This document shows positions 26,597 through 35,502 of a DNA stretch of 64,000 nucleotides, in pieces. The notes beneath the pieces are model-generated. The model saw only the letters and a list, made by a program, of their open reading frames with translations, searched no databases and had not been told where the DNA came from. The position numbers and the translations under genes are program-made. Each line of letters starts with the position of its first letter. The stretch's first letter is position 1. The DNA is from Streptomyces sp. NBC_01197 (GTDB taxonomy: Bacteria; Actinomycetota; Actinomycetes; Streptomycetales; Streptomycetaceae), in the NCBI RefSeq assembly GCF_036010505.1, contig NZ_CP108569.1:3297001-3361000 (forward strand). The letters run 5' to 3'.

Positions 26597-26610
26597 TTGC
26601 ATCGATGCAA
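26597..26610. promoter_or_regulatory. LacI-type operator in the GH2/LacI divergon
   Basis: TTGCATCGATGCAA is a perfect 14-bp palindrome with the central CG of LacI-family operators. It lies 69 bases upstream of the GH2 start and 95 bases upstream of the lacI-type start. A one-mismatch copy is at 27812-27825. Confidence 0.82.
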
Positions 26611-26705
26611 GGAACTGCGGAAAGCACGACCAACGCATGACCAACGCATGAGCACACACGAACGCCGGCCGCCGTCGGCGGTAACCGACCGAGAGGGACG
26701 CGCCG

Positions 26706-27755
26706 GTGGGCAGGGTACGGATGCGGGATGTGGCCGAGCATGCCGGTGTATCGGTGCGGACCGTCTCCAACGTGGTCAGCGGCTACACGCACGTCAGCCC
26801 CGAGATGCGCGCCCGGGTGCAGCACTCGCTGGACGCGCTGGGCTACAAGATGGACTACCTGGCCCGCGGCCTGCGTTCAGGCCGCACCGGGTTCGTCGCA
26901 CTGGCCGTGCCCTTCCTCGCCGAGCCCTACTTCGCCGAGCTGGCCCAGGCCGTCATCCGCGCCGCCGCCCGGCGGGGCATCACGGTGCTGGTCGAGTCGA
27001 CGGAGGGCGACAGCGAGACCGAACGGCGCATCCTCGCGGGCGGCCTGACCAATGTGGCCGACGGTGTCCTGTTCAGCGCCCTGACCGTGCCGGCCACCGA
27101 CGTCGCGGCCACCACAGCTCCGGACTTTCCGCTGGTCATGCTCGGTGAGCACGATGTCGGGGCACGCTTCCCGCGAGTCGGGATCGACAACGTGGCCGCC
27201 GCCCGCACCGCCGTGGAGCACCTGGTCGAGCAAGGCTGCCGCCGTATCGTCGCGCTCGGCCGGAACGGCAGCGAGAACGGCCGCCAGCGCGTCGAGGGTT
27301 ACCGGCAGGCCCTGTCGGCAGCGGGGGTGCGGCGGGTGAACTGGCTGGTCGAGCCGGTTAAGGACTGGAACAGGGCCCAGGGTTACGAAGCCGTGCGGCA
27401 GCTCCTTGAAGGCAGTGGCCCCCTGCCGGACGCGATCTTCGCCTTCAACGACGCGCTGGCCGTCGGCGCCCTGCACGCGCTGAACGCCTCCGGCGTCCGG
27501 GTGCCCGACGACGTCGCCCTGGCGAGCATCGACAACGTCCCGGAGTCGGCGTACACCCACCCGCCGCTCACCTCGGTCGCGCCCGACCTGGACGTGATCG
27601 CGGAGCGCGCCCTCACCCTGCTCGACGAGCAGATCAACCGGCAGCCGGACGGCGAGAACACCGGTCGGGGATCAGGTGGTGCGCCGGCCCAGCGGGAGTC
27701 GACGCCCTTCCGGCTGGTCGTCCGCGAGTCCTCGCAGCGCCGGACCGCCATCTGA
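26706..27755 (+). CDS. LacI family transcriptional regulator
   Basis: A 349-residue repressor. The HTH is at the N-terminus (RMRDVAEHAGVSVRTVSNVV) with the hinge DALGYKMDYLARGLRSG; the periplasmic-binding-protein-like effector domain follows (GFVALAVPFLAEPYF, FAFNDALAVGALHAL, DVALASIDNVPES). GTG 26706 follows GAGAGGGAC. Its likely operators flank it: 26597-26610 and 27812-27825. By position it should repress the GH2 gene and the ABC transporter until the cognate sugar or a breakdown product is present. Confidence 0.92.
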   Translation: MGRVRMRDVAEHAGVSVRTVSNVVSGYTHVSPEMRARVQHSLDALGYKMDYLARGLRSGRTGFVALAVPFLAEPYFAELAQAVIRAAARRGITVLVESTEGDSETERRILAGGLTNVADGVLFSALTVPATDVAATTAPDFPLVMLGEHDVGARFPRVGIDNVAAARTAVEHLVEQGCRRIVALGRNGSENGRQRVEGYRQALSAAGVRRVNWLVEPVKDWNRAQGYEAVRQLLEGSGPLPDAIFAFNDALAVGALHALNASGVRVPDDVALASIDNVPESAYTHPPLTSVAPDLDVIAERALTLLDEQINRQPDGENTGRGSGGAPAQRESTPFRLVVRESSQRRTAI

Positions 27756-27811
27756 CCCCCGGCCACCGGCCGACCGAGAACAGCCACCACCCCATCCCCC
27801 GCACCAATCTA

Positions 27812-27825
27812 TTGCAACGATGCAA
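27812..27825. promoter_or_regulatory. LacI-type operator upstream of the sugar transporter
   Basis: TTGCAACGATGCAA differs by one base from the operator at 26597-26610. It sits 58 bases before the solute-binding protein start. TTGCAA within it could be a -35 box with CAAGGT 17 bases later as -10, so a bound repressor would cover the promoter. Confidence 0.75.
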
Positions 27826-27883
27826 ATCGTGTGCCAAGGTCTCGCCATCGAGTTCACATCGAATTGACGAGGTGAATACCCCT

Positions 27884-29224
27884 ATGAGCGGAGCGATGGC
27901 GCGCCGGCGCTTCCTGGCTCTCGGCGGCGGCCTGACCCTGGCCGGCGGGCTGTCCGCGTGCTCATCCCCGCTGGCCTCCGGCCTGACGGGCTCCCAGCCC
28001 AACACCGCCGACGTCATCTTCTGGAACCTGTTCACCGGCGGCGACGGCGCCAACATGACGCTGATGGAGAACGCCTTCCGCACGGCGCACCCCGGCACGA
28101 CAGTGGAAGCGACCATCCTGGGCTGGGGAAACCCGTACTACACCAAGCTGGCGCTTGCGACGGCGAGCGGCACCCCGCCCGACGTCGGCATCTCCCATCT
28201 GTCCCGGCTGCCGCTGCTCGCGGCCGCGGGCCTGCTGGAGCCGGTGGCCGAGACGGGCGTCACCGAACTGGGCGTCACACCCGACCGGTTCACCCCGGCG
28301 GCCTGGAAGAAGGCCACCGTGAACGGCACGGCGTACGCGGTGCCGCTGGACACCCACCCGTTCGTGCTCTTCTACAACGTCGACCTGGCGAAGAAGGCCG
28401 GCCTGCTCAACGCAGCCGGTGACGGGCTGAAACCGATGAAGGGCCGGGCCGCCTTCACCGACGCGGTGAAAGCGATGCAGGAGGCGGGCGCGCAGTACGG
28501 CGCCGCGATGTCCATTACCGCCGACCCGTCCACCGCCTGGCGCTGGTTCAGCATGATCTACTCCGGGCTCGCGGGCCCCGTCGTCACCGGCTCCGGCACC
28601 ACGATCGACATCGACACCGAGGCGATGCAGGAGACGTTCGACTTCATGCAGGGCCTGACCCGGACCGGCCTGATGCCGAAGAGCCTCAACGGGTCGGGGG
28701 CGAACGCCCTGTTCAGCACGGGCAAGGCGGGGTTCCTCTTCGACGGGGAGTGGCAGATCCCCTCGTACCGGCTCGTCAAGGGCCTTCACTTCAACGTGGT
28801 GCCGTTCCCCGCGCTGCTCGGGCCGGAGCCGGTGGCGTACGCGGACTCGCACGCGCTCGTCGTCCCGCGCAATCCGAAGCGCTCCCCCGCACGGACCGCG
28901 CACGCGGCGCAGTTCATCAAGAGCCTGCTGGACAACAGCGCCACCTGGGCACACGGCGGCCATGTGCCGGCCTGGCTGCCCAGCCAGCGCAGCAAGGCGT
29001 TTCTCGGGCAGTCGCCACAACGCAACTACGTACAGGCGGCGTTCAACGCCCGGTACGACCCTGTCGCCTGGTACACCGGCGCCGGTTCGGACTTCCAGAA
29101 CACCGTGGGTGCCACCGTCATCGAGGTACTCGCGGGACGGCTCGGCCCGAAGAAGGCGGTCGGCGCCATGCGGGCGGATCTGAAGCGCTACACCACGGCC
29201 CGACCACCGGTCACGATGAAGTAG
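27884..29224 (+). CDS. ABC sugar transporter solute-binding lipoprotein
   Basis: A 446-residue cluster B/SBP_1-type lipoprotein that captures a sugar outside the membrane. The signal peptide carries Arg-Arg-Arg near the start, a hydrophobic stretch and the lipobox LSAC; a twin-arginine-like ARRRFLALGGG suggests Tat export. The mature part shows the SBP_1 pattern (NPYYTKLALATASGTPPDVG, LDTHPFVLFYNVDLAKKAGLL given in part). It is the first gene of a three-gene transporter operon controlled by the operator 58 bases upstream. Specificity is unknown. Confidence 0.92.
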   Translation: MSGAMARRRFLALGGGLTLAGGLSACSSPLASGLTGSQPNTADVIFWNLFTGGDGANMTLMENAFRTAHPGTTVEATILGWGNPYYTKLALATASGTPPDVGISHLSRLPLLAAAGLLEPVAETGVTELGVTPDRFTPAAWKKATVNGTAYAVPLDTHPFVLFYNVDLAKKAGLLNAAGDGLKPMKGRAAFTDAVKAMQEAGAQYGAAMSITADPSTAWRWFSMIYSGLAGPVVTGSGTTIDIDTEAMQETFDFMQGLTRTGLMPKSLNGSGANALFSTGKAGFLFDGEWQIPSYRLVKGLHFNVVPFPALLGPEPVAYADSHALVVPRNPKRSPARTAHAAQFIKSLLDNSATWAHGGHVPAWLPSQRSKAFLGQSPQRNYVQAAFNARYDPVAWYTGAGSDFQNTVGATVIEVLAGRLGPKKAVGAMRADLKRYTTARPPVTMK

Positions 29225-29235
29225 GAGGCAGTTTT

Positions 29236-30216
29236 ATGACGACCGTCGCCTCGACGCGGCCGGCCCGGCGCCCCGCACCCGTACGGGCGGCGCGCGGCCG
29301 GCCGCCCCGCTCCGACCGGCGGGCGGGCCTGCTGCTCAGTACCCCGTTCCTGGTCGTCTACCTGCTGTTCCTGGGCGGCCCGCTGCTGATGGGCATCGTG
29401 CTGAGCTTCTTCAACACGACCACGGTGAAGGACGGCCTCGGCGACTGGGTGGGAGTGTCCAACTACTCCCAGGTGCTGCGGGACTCCCTCTTCTGGGACG
29501 CCATGTGGCACTCGGTGCTGTTCACCCTGATCACCACCCCGCTGCTGGTGGCCCTGGCGCTGCTGTTCGCCATCCTCGCGTCCCGGATCCGGCGGGGCAG
29601 GGTCTTCTACCGGCTGGCGTTCTTCGCGCCGTACGTGGTGCCGTCGTCCGTGGTCGCCCTGATCTTCCTGTGGATGTACACACCCCAGGTCGGCCTGCTC
29701 CCCAAGCTGTTCGGCGCCGTCGGCCTGCCGGTGCCCGACTTCATCGGCAGCACGTCGGGCGGCTGGACCGCGGTGATCCTCATGACGCTGTGGTGGACGT
29801 TCGGCTTCAACTTCGTGCTCTACACGGCCGCGATCCAGGACGTCCCGCCGGATGTCTACGAGGCCGCCGCGATCGACGGGGCGAGCCCCTGGCAGCAGAT
29901 CCGGCTGATCACCGTGCCGCTGCTGCGCCCGACCACCGGGCTGGTGCTGATCCTCCAAGTGCTGGCCTCGCTGAAGGTCTTCGACCAGATCTATCTGCTT
30001 CTCAGCGGCGGGCCGGACCAGTCGACGCGGCCGGTCATCGAGTACATCTACGACACCGGATTCACCTCCTACCGGGGTGGTTACGGCGCCGCCGCCACCA
30101 TGGTCTATTTCGTCATCATCGTCGCGATCTCGACAGCCTGGTACGCGCTGCGCCGCCGGTCCACGGCCCCGGCCGCGCCCCGCACCGCACCGCTGCCCGA
30201 GCGGAGGACCCCTTGA
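29236..30216 (+). CDS. ABC sugar transporter permease (MalF type)
   Basis: A 326-residue integral membrane protein with six helices after a basic, Arg-rich N-terminal tail. The EAA loop that docks the ATPase is EAAAIDGASPWQQIRLITVP. TAGGAGG precedes the ATG at 29236, 11 bases after the solute-binding gene. It forms a heterodimer with the next permease. No ATPase gene is nearby; in Streptomyces the shared ATPase MsiK usually serves such systems. Confidence 0.93.
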   Translation: MTTVASTRPARRPAPVRAARGRPPRSDRRAGLLLSTPFLVVYLLFLGGPLLMGIVLSFFNTTTVKDGLGDWVGVSNYSQVLRDSLFWDAMWHSVLFTLITTPLLVALALLFAILASRIRRGRVFYRLAFFAPYVVPSSVVALIFLWMYTPQVGLLPKLFGAVGLPVPDFIGSTSGGWTAVILMTLWWTFGFNFVLYTAAIQDVPPDVYEAAAIDGASPWQQIRLITVPLLRPTTGLVLILQVLASLKVFDQIYLLLSGGPDQSTRPVIEYIYDTGFTSYRGGYGAAATMVYFVIIVAISTAWYALRRRSTAPAAPRTAPLPERRTP

Positions 30217-31094
30217 GCAGCCTCACCCAGCCACGGCCGGTCAGTACGGCGGGCTCGTCCGCGGCGCCCACCGTCAACGGCGCGAAGCTCTTCAACCGGC
30301 TCTGCGCCGTCTGTCTCACCCTGTTCGCGCTGATCTGGCTCGTCCCGTTCGCGTGGGCGCTCATTACCTCGCTCCGGCCGGACGGCTCGATCACCGCGAA
30401 ACCGACGTCGCCCTTCGCCGGTGGCTGGTCCCTGCACGCGTACTCGTACGCCTGGGACACCTATCCGATCGGCTCCTGGTACCTGAACAGCCTGGTCATC
30501 GGGGTCCTCGCGGTGGTCTTCACCGTGGCCTTCTGCTCGATGGCGGGCTTCGCCCTGGCCTTCCTCCGCTTTCCCGGCCGCAACGTCGTCCTGGCGCTGG
30601 TCACCGCAGGTCTGATGCTGCCGACCGAGGCACTGATCCTGCCGCAGTTCATCGAGTACCGGTCGCTGCATCTGCTCGGCACCTACTGGGCGCTGGTCCT
30701 GCCGTCGGTGGCCGCGCCGGTGTCGGTCTTCATCTTCCAGGCGTTCTTCAAGGGCATCCCGGTCCCGCTGATCGAGGCCGCGCGCATCGACGGGGCGAGC
30801 TGGTGGCGGGTCTACTGGACGATCTGTATGCCGATCTGCCGCCCGGCGATCTCGACGGTGTCGATCCTGACGTTCATCAACTCGTGGAACGCCTTCCTGT
30901 GGCCGCTGCTGGTGCTGAACCAGACCAAGTCGCAGACGATCCCGGTGGGCCTGGCGTCCCTGGTGAACAACAGCAACATCCAGTACGCGGAGGTCATGGC
31001 GTCATCGGTGCTCGGATTCCTGCCGCTGATCGCGGTGTTCCTGGTCTTCCAGCGGCGGATCGCGCAGGGCGTGGCGACCACCGGGATCAAGTGA
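30213..31094 (+). CDS. ABC sugar transporter permease (MalG type)
   Basis: A 293-residue permease with six helices. The EAA loop is EAARIDGASWWRVYWTICMP. The start is a TTG at 30213 that overlaps the previous stop (TTGA), with GGAGGA 5 to 10 bases upstream; there is no ATG or GTG nearer the N-terminal hydrophilic segment. Translational coupling with the upstream permease is therefore expected. The gene ends 26 bases before the convergent conflict-system operon. Confidence 0.92.
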   Translation: MSSLTQPRPVSTAGSSAAPTVNGAKLFNRLCAVCLTLFALIWLVPFAWALITSLRPDGSITAKPTSPFAGGWSLHAYSYAWDTYPIGSWYLNSLVIGVLAVVFTVAFCSMAGFALAFLRFPGRNVVLALVTAGLMLPTEALILPQFIEYRSLHLLGTYWALVLPSVAAPVSVFIFQAFFKGIPVPLIEAARIDGASWWRVYWTICMPICRPAISTVSILTFINSWNAFLWPLLVLNQTKSQTIPVGLASLVNNSNIQYAEVMASSVLGFLPLIAVFLVFQRRIAQGVATTGIK

Positions 31095-31120
31095 CGGGCG
31101 TGATCAAGCAGCGGGCGGGA

Positions 31121-34100
31121 TCAAGCAGCGGGTGGGGAGCCGGGCCCCGGCTCCCCGTCAGGGCCTCCGGCCCCGGGGTCCTCGGGGCCAAGGACCAGCT
31201 CCGCGAGCCGGATGTACGCGTTCACCGTGGCCGTCCGCAGCCAGTCCAGCTCCCAGCCGGGCGACTGAAGCGCCGCGTCGAAAGGGACGTGCACCACCTG
31301 GCCGGGGTCCACGCCCAGCCGCCCGGCGAAGGAGGCGGGCAGCCGCCGGCCGGACGACCCGCCGACCTCGGCGGCCACCACGACCGCCTCGCGCGCCACC
31401 CGCTCGTGCCCGGCCTCCCGTACGTCTTCGAGGGTCCGCACCGCCGCGTCGAGGAACCAGTCCGCGGTGCCGCAGCAGAGCACCAGCCGGTCCGTGTGGT
31501 CCAGGACCACCCGGGCCGAACGGTCCAGCCGCAGCCGGGACCAGTCGGTCAGTACACAGGAGTAGTGCGGCGCGGTCTGCGCCATCACCCGGGCGTACTC
31601 CTGCGCGTGCGCGGGGTTCTGGCTGAAGTGGCCGCCGCGGTGGGCCATCACTTCGAGGCCCGACGGCAGCCGGGTGGTGAGGGCACGGATCTCCGCGTAC
31701 GAGGGGTTCGGGTCCAGCGCCACCAGGTCGCGTACGACGGCCTCGTTGCGCCCGGTGAGGAAGGCGTCGAGCGACCCCTCGGACGCGGCACCGTCGAGGG
31801 CCAGGACCGGCTCGGCGCGTACGGAGGCGAGCAGCGAGCCGAGCACCATCGTCGCTGTGGCCCGTCCGCTGTAGTGGTAGGCACCGGCCAGGGTCAGCCG
31901 CCTGCTGTACGTCAGTGGCCTGCGCAGCCGCTCCAGGCGTGCCAGTGTCTCGCGGCGGGCGGAGCCGAAGCGCGGCAGCCGCAGACCGCTGCCGGCCGGC
32001 CGGGGCTCGCCCCCGCCCCGGGGCGGGTCGAGCGGGACCCGCGCCGCCGGCCGGTGCCCGGTGGAGAGCGGGACCGGCTCGCCGCTCCGCTGGAGCCGCA
32101 CCCTGGCGACGTACCGGGCCAGCAGCTCGGCGAGCTCGCTCGCCGCGGGACGCCGCGCCGGATCCTCGTCGAGGCAGCGCCGCACCAGGCCGCGCAGCTG
32201 GTCCCAGGCGCCGCCCTGCCACAGATGCATGCCGTCCGGCAGGCCCGGCAGCTCCAGGCCGGCCTTGCTGCTGATGAGCTGGAGCAGCTCGCCGAGTGAG
32301 CGCATGTTGTCCTCGCGGGTCGGGACCGGGCCCGGGCCCAGGTACTCCCCGTCGATCGCACAGTCCGAGAGGTCGCCGAGCACCACGGCCCGCCGCAGGA
32401 CGAACACGCTGTCGGCGTCGAGGTCGGCGAGCACAATGCCGTTGACGTGGCACACGCTGAGGGCGTTCGCGAGGTAGCAGGCGACGAGCAGCCCGCGCAG
32501 GATGTCGAAGGGGGCGGAACCGCCCAGCACCGCCTGCGCGTAGATGTCCCCGAGGCGCGGTGGCTGGGCGTCCGGCGTGCCCACTTCGGCGATCGGCGTC
32601 ATCGCGAGCCAGCGCGGCGAGTCCCGGAGCCCGCCGGCGAGCAGGGTGGGAGCGCACACCCCCTGGAGCCGGCGGAGCACCTCGGCCTCCACCTCGATCA
32701 ACCGGTTGTTGGCCGCGGGGAGATCGGGGCGCGCGATCCGCAGCACGGCCGCCTCCCCTGCCGGGCCGGCTCCCCGGTAGACGATCGTGCGGCGCCCGCG
32801 GCGACGGCCGCGCAGCTCGTAGTCGCCGAGCTGCCGCGGGTCCTCCTCGGTGAGCGGCTCCCAGGGGTCGGCATCGGGGCCGGCCGGCTCGCGCACCGGC
32901 CCCGAGGTGGACGCCGGGCCGCCGAAGGAGACGCCGAACCGACTGAGCAGCCGGCGCTCGACGCTGGTGAACGGGTGGTGCGAGCCCGGGAGTTCGGCGG
33001 TGCCGTCCGGATGGGCCAGCCAGGCCGGGAAGTCGGGCGAGTTGCCCGCGAGTTCCCCGAGGCGGCGTCCGATCCGGCGGCTGGTGTGCAGCAGTTCGTC
33101 CTGCGGGACCGCGTCGAGCAGCACCGCCTTGGCCTCGTCGGAGAAGTCGAAGATCCGGTGCTTGGCGGGCAGCGGCCCCGGCACGGGCGCCGGATGCGGG
33201 CGTACGAGACCGCCGAGGAACACCTCTGCGAGGTCGGACGTACCGGCCTTCCACGGCACCGCGGTCTGCACCAGCCGCATCACCGGTACGGACAGCGGGG
33301 AGACCGCGGCGAGATGAGCCGCGAGGCGGTACGCCTCCGGGGTGGCCGCGTCCCGGAAGTGCTGGACGCTGCCGAGGTCACGGGAGGGCGCCACGGCCCC
33401 GAACCGGGCGGGGCCGGACAGCAGCGGCAGCTCCACGGTGGTGCCGGGCGACGCGAGCAGCCGCGCCCAGTCCCGCAGCGAGCCGGCCGTCGGCTCCAGG
33501 ACGGGCACCGGCACCCCGTCGAAGTCGGCGAGCCCCCGGGGCAGTACCGGATCCGCGATCTCCCAGGAGGCGTTGGCACCGCCTATGTGCCGGGTGGTGG
33601 CCCGCCAGCTCTCGGCGGATATGCCGGACGCCGCCCACATGTCGCGCGGCAGGGTGTGCAGTACCGCGACCGGGCCGCGTGCCGCCCGCGCGGCCAGCAG
33701 CTCGTGCATCGCGCCGGCCCGCCAGGCGGCGCCCATGCCGTCGCTGACGACCAGCAGGAGGGTGCGGCCGGACGGGTCGTTGACGATGCTCAGGGGCAGC
33801 TCGGCGCTGGCCGGGTGGAACGGCCGCGCGTGCAGGCGCGGTCGGTGCGGGGCGCGGGTGTCGAGACCGAGTACCCGGATGGTGGCGAAGGCGCCGAGCC
33901 GCTCCAGCAGGGCGCGCAGCTCCGTACCGAGGCGGTGCCACAGCAGCATCGACAGGCCGTCGTCGACGAGCAGGACGAGGTTCAGCCAGCGCTCCCGCAC
34001 CGGCCGCTGCACCACGTCGGCCAGCCGGGTCTCGGCGAGCCCGGCCGCTGTGCGCTCCTCGTCGATCTCGGTGCGGTGCCTGCTGTCCCGTCTGCGGCGC

Positions 34101-34531
34101 AACGGCCGCAGAGCCCGGCCGAGTTCGAGCTCGTCGGCGAGTGCCTTGTCCTCGGGTACCCGCAGCGGCATCGCCCTGTGCGGCTGTGGGCCCGGCTGCG
34201 GGGGCCGCGCCCCGGGGGTGGCCGCGCCCTGACGGGCCGCCGCGTAGAGGGCCGGGGTGGTGAGGTCGGGCAGATCCGGGTCGTCGGCCTCCGGTACGGG
34301 CTGCCGCGGGCCGCCCGGGTCCGGTCCGGAGTCCGGCGGTTCGGGGGGCGGCGCGGCGGCGGGCTCGTCCTGGTGGAGCGGCGCGGCCTCACCGGCGGGC
34401 AGCCTGCGGGCCAGCCAGAGCACGTCGAGGACCTGGTCGGCGTCCAGGTCGTGGCCGCAGGCGGAGAGGACCCGCAGCGCATCGGCGAGCGGCCCGCCGC
34501 CTGCTGCTCCCGGGCCCCCCGCCGCGGTCAC
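31121..34531 (-). CDS. SAV_2336-type multidomain protein: vWA-like, pseudokinase, MinD-like
   Basis: A 1136-residue protein at the end of the coupled operon. Visible parts: SAV_2336-like N-terminus about 1-50 (LRVLSACGHDLDADQVLDVL); Pro-rich linker 50-125; vWA-like 183-350 with VDDGLSM as a degenerate MIDAS and VVSDGMG; an FDF region near 460; kinase-like 569-810, where the HRDLKPxN loop reads VLADLDADSVF and the usual ATP-site Lys and the DFG are missing, so it is probably a pseudokinase; MinD/ParA-like 865-1115, where the P-loop reads HYSGRATAT without the Lys. GTG 34531 overlaps the moxR stop as GTGA. Function is likely regulatory or effector in a conflict system (inference). Confidence 0.72.
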   Translation of the reverse strand: MTAAGGPGAAGGGPLADALRVLSACGHDLDADQVLDVLWLARRLPAGEAAPLHQDEPAAAPPPEPPDSGPDPGGPRQPVPEADDPDLPDLTTPALYAAARQGAATPGARPPQPGPQPHRAMPLRVPEDKALADELELGRALRPLRRRRDSRHRTEIDEERTAAGLAETRLADVVQRPVRERWLNLVLLVDDGLSMLLWHRLGTELRALLERLGAFATIRVLGLDTRAPHRPRLHARPFHPASAELPLSIVNDPSGRTLLLVVSDGMGAAWRAGAMHELLAARAARGPVAVLHTLPRDMWAASGISAESWRATTRHIGGANASWEIADPVLPRGLADFDGVPVPVLEPTAGSLRDWARLLASPGTTVELPLLSGPARFGAVAPSRDLGSVQHFRDAATPEAYRLAAHLAAVSPLSVPVMRLVQTAVPWKAGTSDLAEVFLGGLVRPHPAPVPGPLPAKHRIFDFSDEAKAVLLDAVPQDELLHTSRRIGRRLGELAGNSPDFPAWLAHPDGTAELPGSHHPFTSVERRLLSRFGVSFGGPASTSGPVREPAGPDADPWEPLTEEDPRQLGDYELRGRRRGRRTIVYRGAGPAGEAAVLRIARPDLPAANNRLIEVEAEVLRRLQGVCAPTLLAGGLRDSPRWLAMTPIAEVGTPDAQPPRLGDIYAQAVLGGSAPFDILRGLLVACYLANALSVCHVNGIVLADLDADSVFVLRRAVVLGDLSDCAIDGEYLGPGPVPTREDNMRSLGELLQLISSKAGLELPGLPDGMHLWQGGAWDQLRGLVRRCLDEDPARRPAASELAELLARYVARVRLQRSGEPVPLSTGHRPAARVPLDPPRGGGEPRPAGSGLRLPRFGSARRETLARLERLRRPLTYSRRLTLAGAYHYSGRATATMVLGSLLASVRAEPVLALDGAASEGSLDAFLTGRNEAVVRDLVALDPNPSYAEIRALTTRLPSGLEVMAHRGGHFSQNPAHAQEYARVMAQTAPHYSCVLTDWSRLRLDRSARVVLDHTDRLVLCCGTADWFLDAAVRTLEDVREAGHERVAREAVVVAAEVGGSSGRRLPASFAGRLGVDPGQVVHVPFDAALQSPGWELDWLRTATVNAYIRLAELVLGPEDPGAGGPDGEPGPGSPPAA
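31134..31156. terminator. 23-bp palindrome at the end of convergent operons
   Basis: GGGGAGCCGGG-C-CCCGGCTCCCC is a perfect palindrome. It overlaps the last codons of the minus-strand conflict-system gene and lies 40 bases past the permease stop, so it may end transcription from the left. Just before it, GATCAAGCAGCGGG is repeated twice. Confidence 0.5.
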
Positions 34532-35502
34532 AACGCCCCGGTGAGCTGATGCAGTACGGCGTCCAGCAGCCCTTCCGCGTCCAGGTCGATCCCGCCGGCG
34601 CGCAGGAACACGGCGTTGAGCAGCTGGTCGGTGGCGAGTTCGCCCGGGGCCCGGCGGCGCAGGAAGACCTCGATCAGGTCCTCGGCCTCCCGCAGCGCCT
34701 CCTCGCCGAGGTGCGCGGCGACGATGGCGCGCAGCCGCTCCTCGTCGGGCACCGGCAGGTCCAGCCGTACACAGCGGCGCAGGAACGCCGGCGGGAAGTC
34801 GCGCTCGCCGTTGCTGGTGATCACCACGACGGGGAACTCCGCGCACTGGACGAGCCCCTGGTGCACCCGGACGGTGCCCCGGTGGTCCAGGTTCTGCACC
34901 TCCACGTCGGCCATGTCCTCCGGGAGCCGGGTCAGCTCCGCGATGTCGAAGACGCCCTCCTCGAAGACGGTGAGCAGGTCGTTGGGCAGATCGACGTCTC
35001 CCTTGTCCATCTCGTCGATGAGCAGGGCACGCGGGGTGGCCGAGGGCACCAGGGCGGTACCGAGCGGGCCGAGCCGGATGAACGTGCCGATGGACGGCTC
35101 GCGTTCGCCGCGGTCCCGGCTCAGCGTCGTCTCGCGCAGCCGGCCGATCGCGTCGTACTGGTAGAGGGCGTCCTTGACGGTGGAGCGGCTGTTGACGGGC
35201 CAGCGCAGCAGCTCGCCCAGGTGCAGTTCGTGCGCGATGGCCCGGGCGAGCGACGACTTGCCGGTGCCGGCCGGACCGGTCACAAGCAGCGGACGGCGCA
35301 GGTGCAGCGCCGCGTTGACGACGTCGGCGTGCCGGGGCTCGATCAGATACGGCAGCTCGGGGCGCATCGACCGTACCGGCGTGAAGCGCCGCCAGGGCGG
35401 GGCCGCCGGAAGGGCGATGGCCCGGGGCACGCCGTCGCCGCGGAAGAGCCGCCAGTCGGCGTCGGCACCGGCGTCCGGAGCGGCATCGGGGGCGGATGTC
35501 AT
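34528..35502 (-). CDS. MoxR-type AAA+ ATPase
   Basis: A 324-residue AAA+ protein. Walker A is GPAGTGKSS at 76-84, Walker B ALLIDEMDKGD near 159-169, and sensor 1 is VVVITSNGERDF with the downstream arginine stretch RRCVRLDLPVPDEERL. MoxR ATPases act with vWA proteins as chaperone or switch pairs; here the vWA-like partner is the next gene. ATG 35502 overlaps the protease stop as ATGA, and the end overlaps the next gene as GTGA, so translation should be coupled on both sides. Confidence 0.88.
   Translation of the reverse strand: MTSAPDAAPDAGADADWRLFRGDGVPRAIALPAAPPWRRFTPVRSMRPELPYLIEPRHADVVNAALHLRRPLLVTGPAGTGKSSLARAIAHELHLGELLRWPVNSRSTVKDALYQYDAIGRLRETTLSRDRGEREPSIGTFIRLGPLGTALVPSATPRALLIDEMDKGDVDLPNDLLTVFEEGVFDIAELTRLPEDMADVEVQNLDHRGTVRVHQGLVQCAEFPVVVITSNGERDFPPAFLRRCVRLDLPVPDEERLRAIVAAHLGEEALREAEDLIEVFLRRRAPGELATDQLLNAVFLRAGGIDLDAEGLLDAVLHQLTGAL

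Noticed and set aside
32447..34549. A 700-codon plus-strand open frame inside the SAV_2336-type gene
   Set aside because: Antisense to a gene with readable domains and tight overlaps; Arg/Gly/Val-rich composition without motifs.
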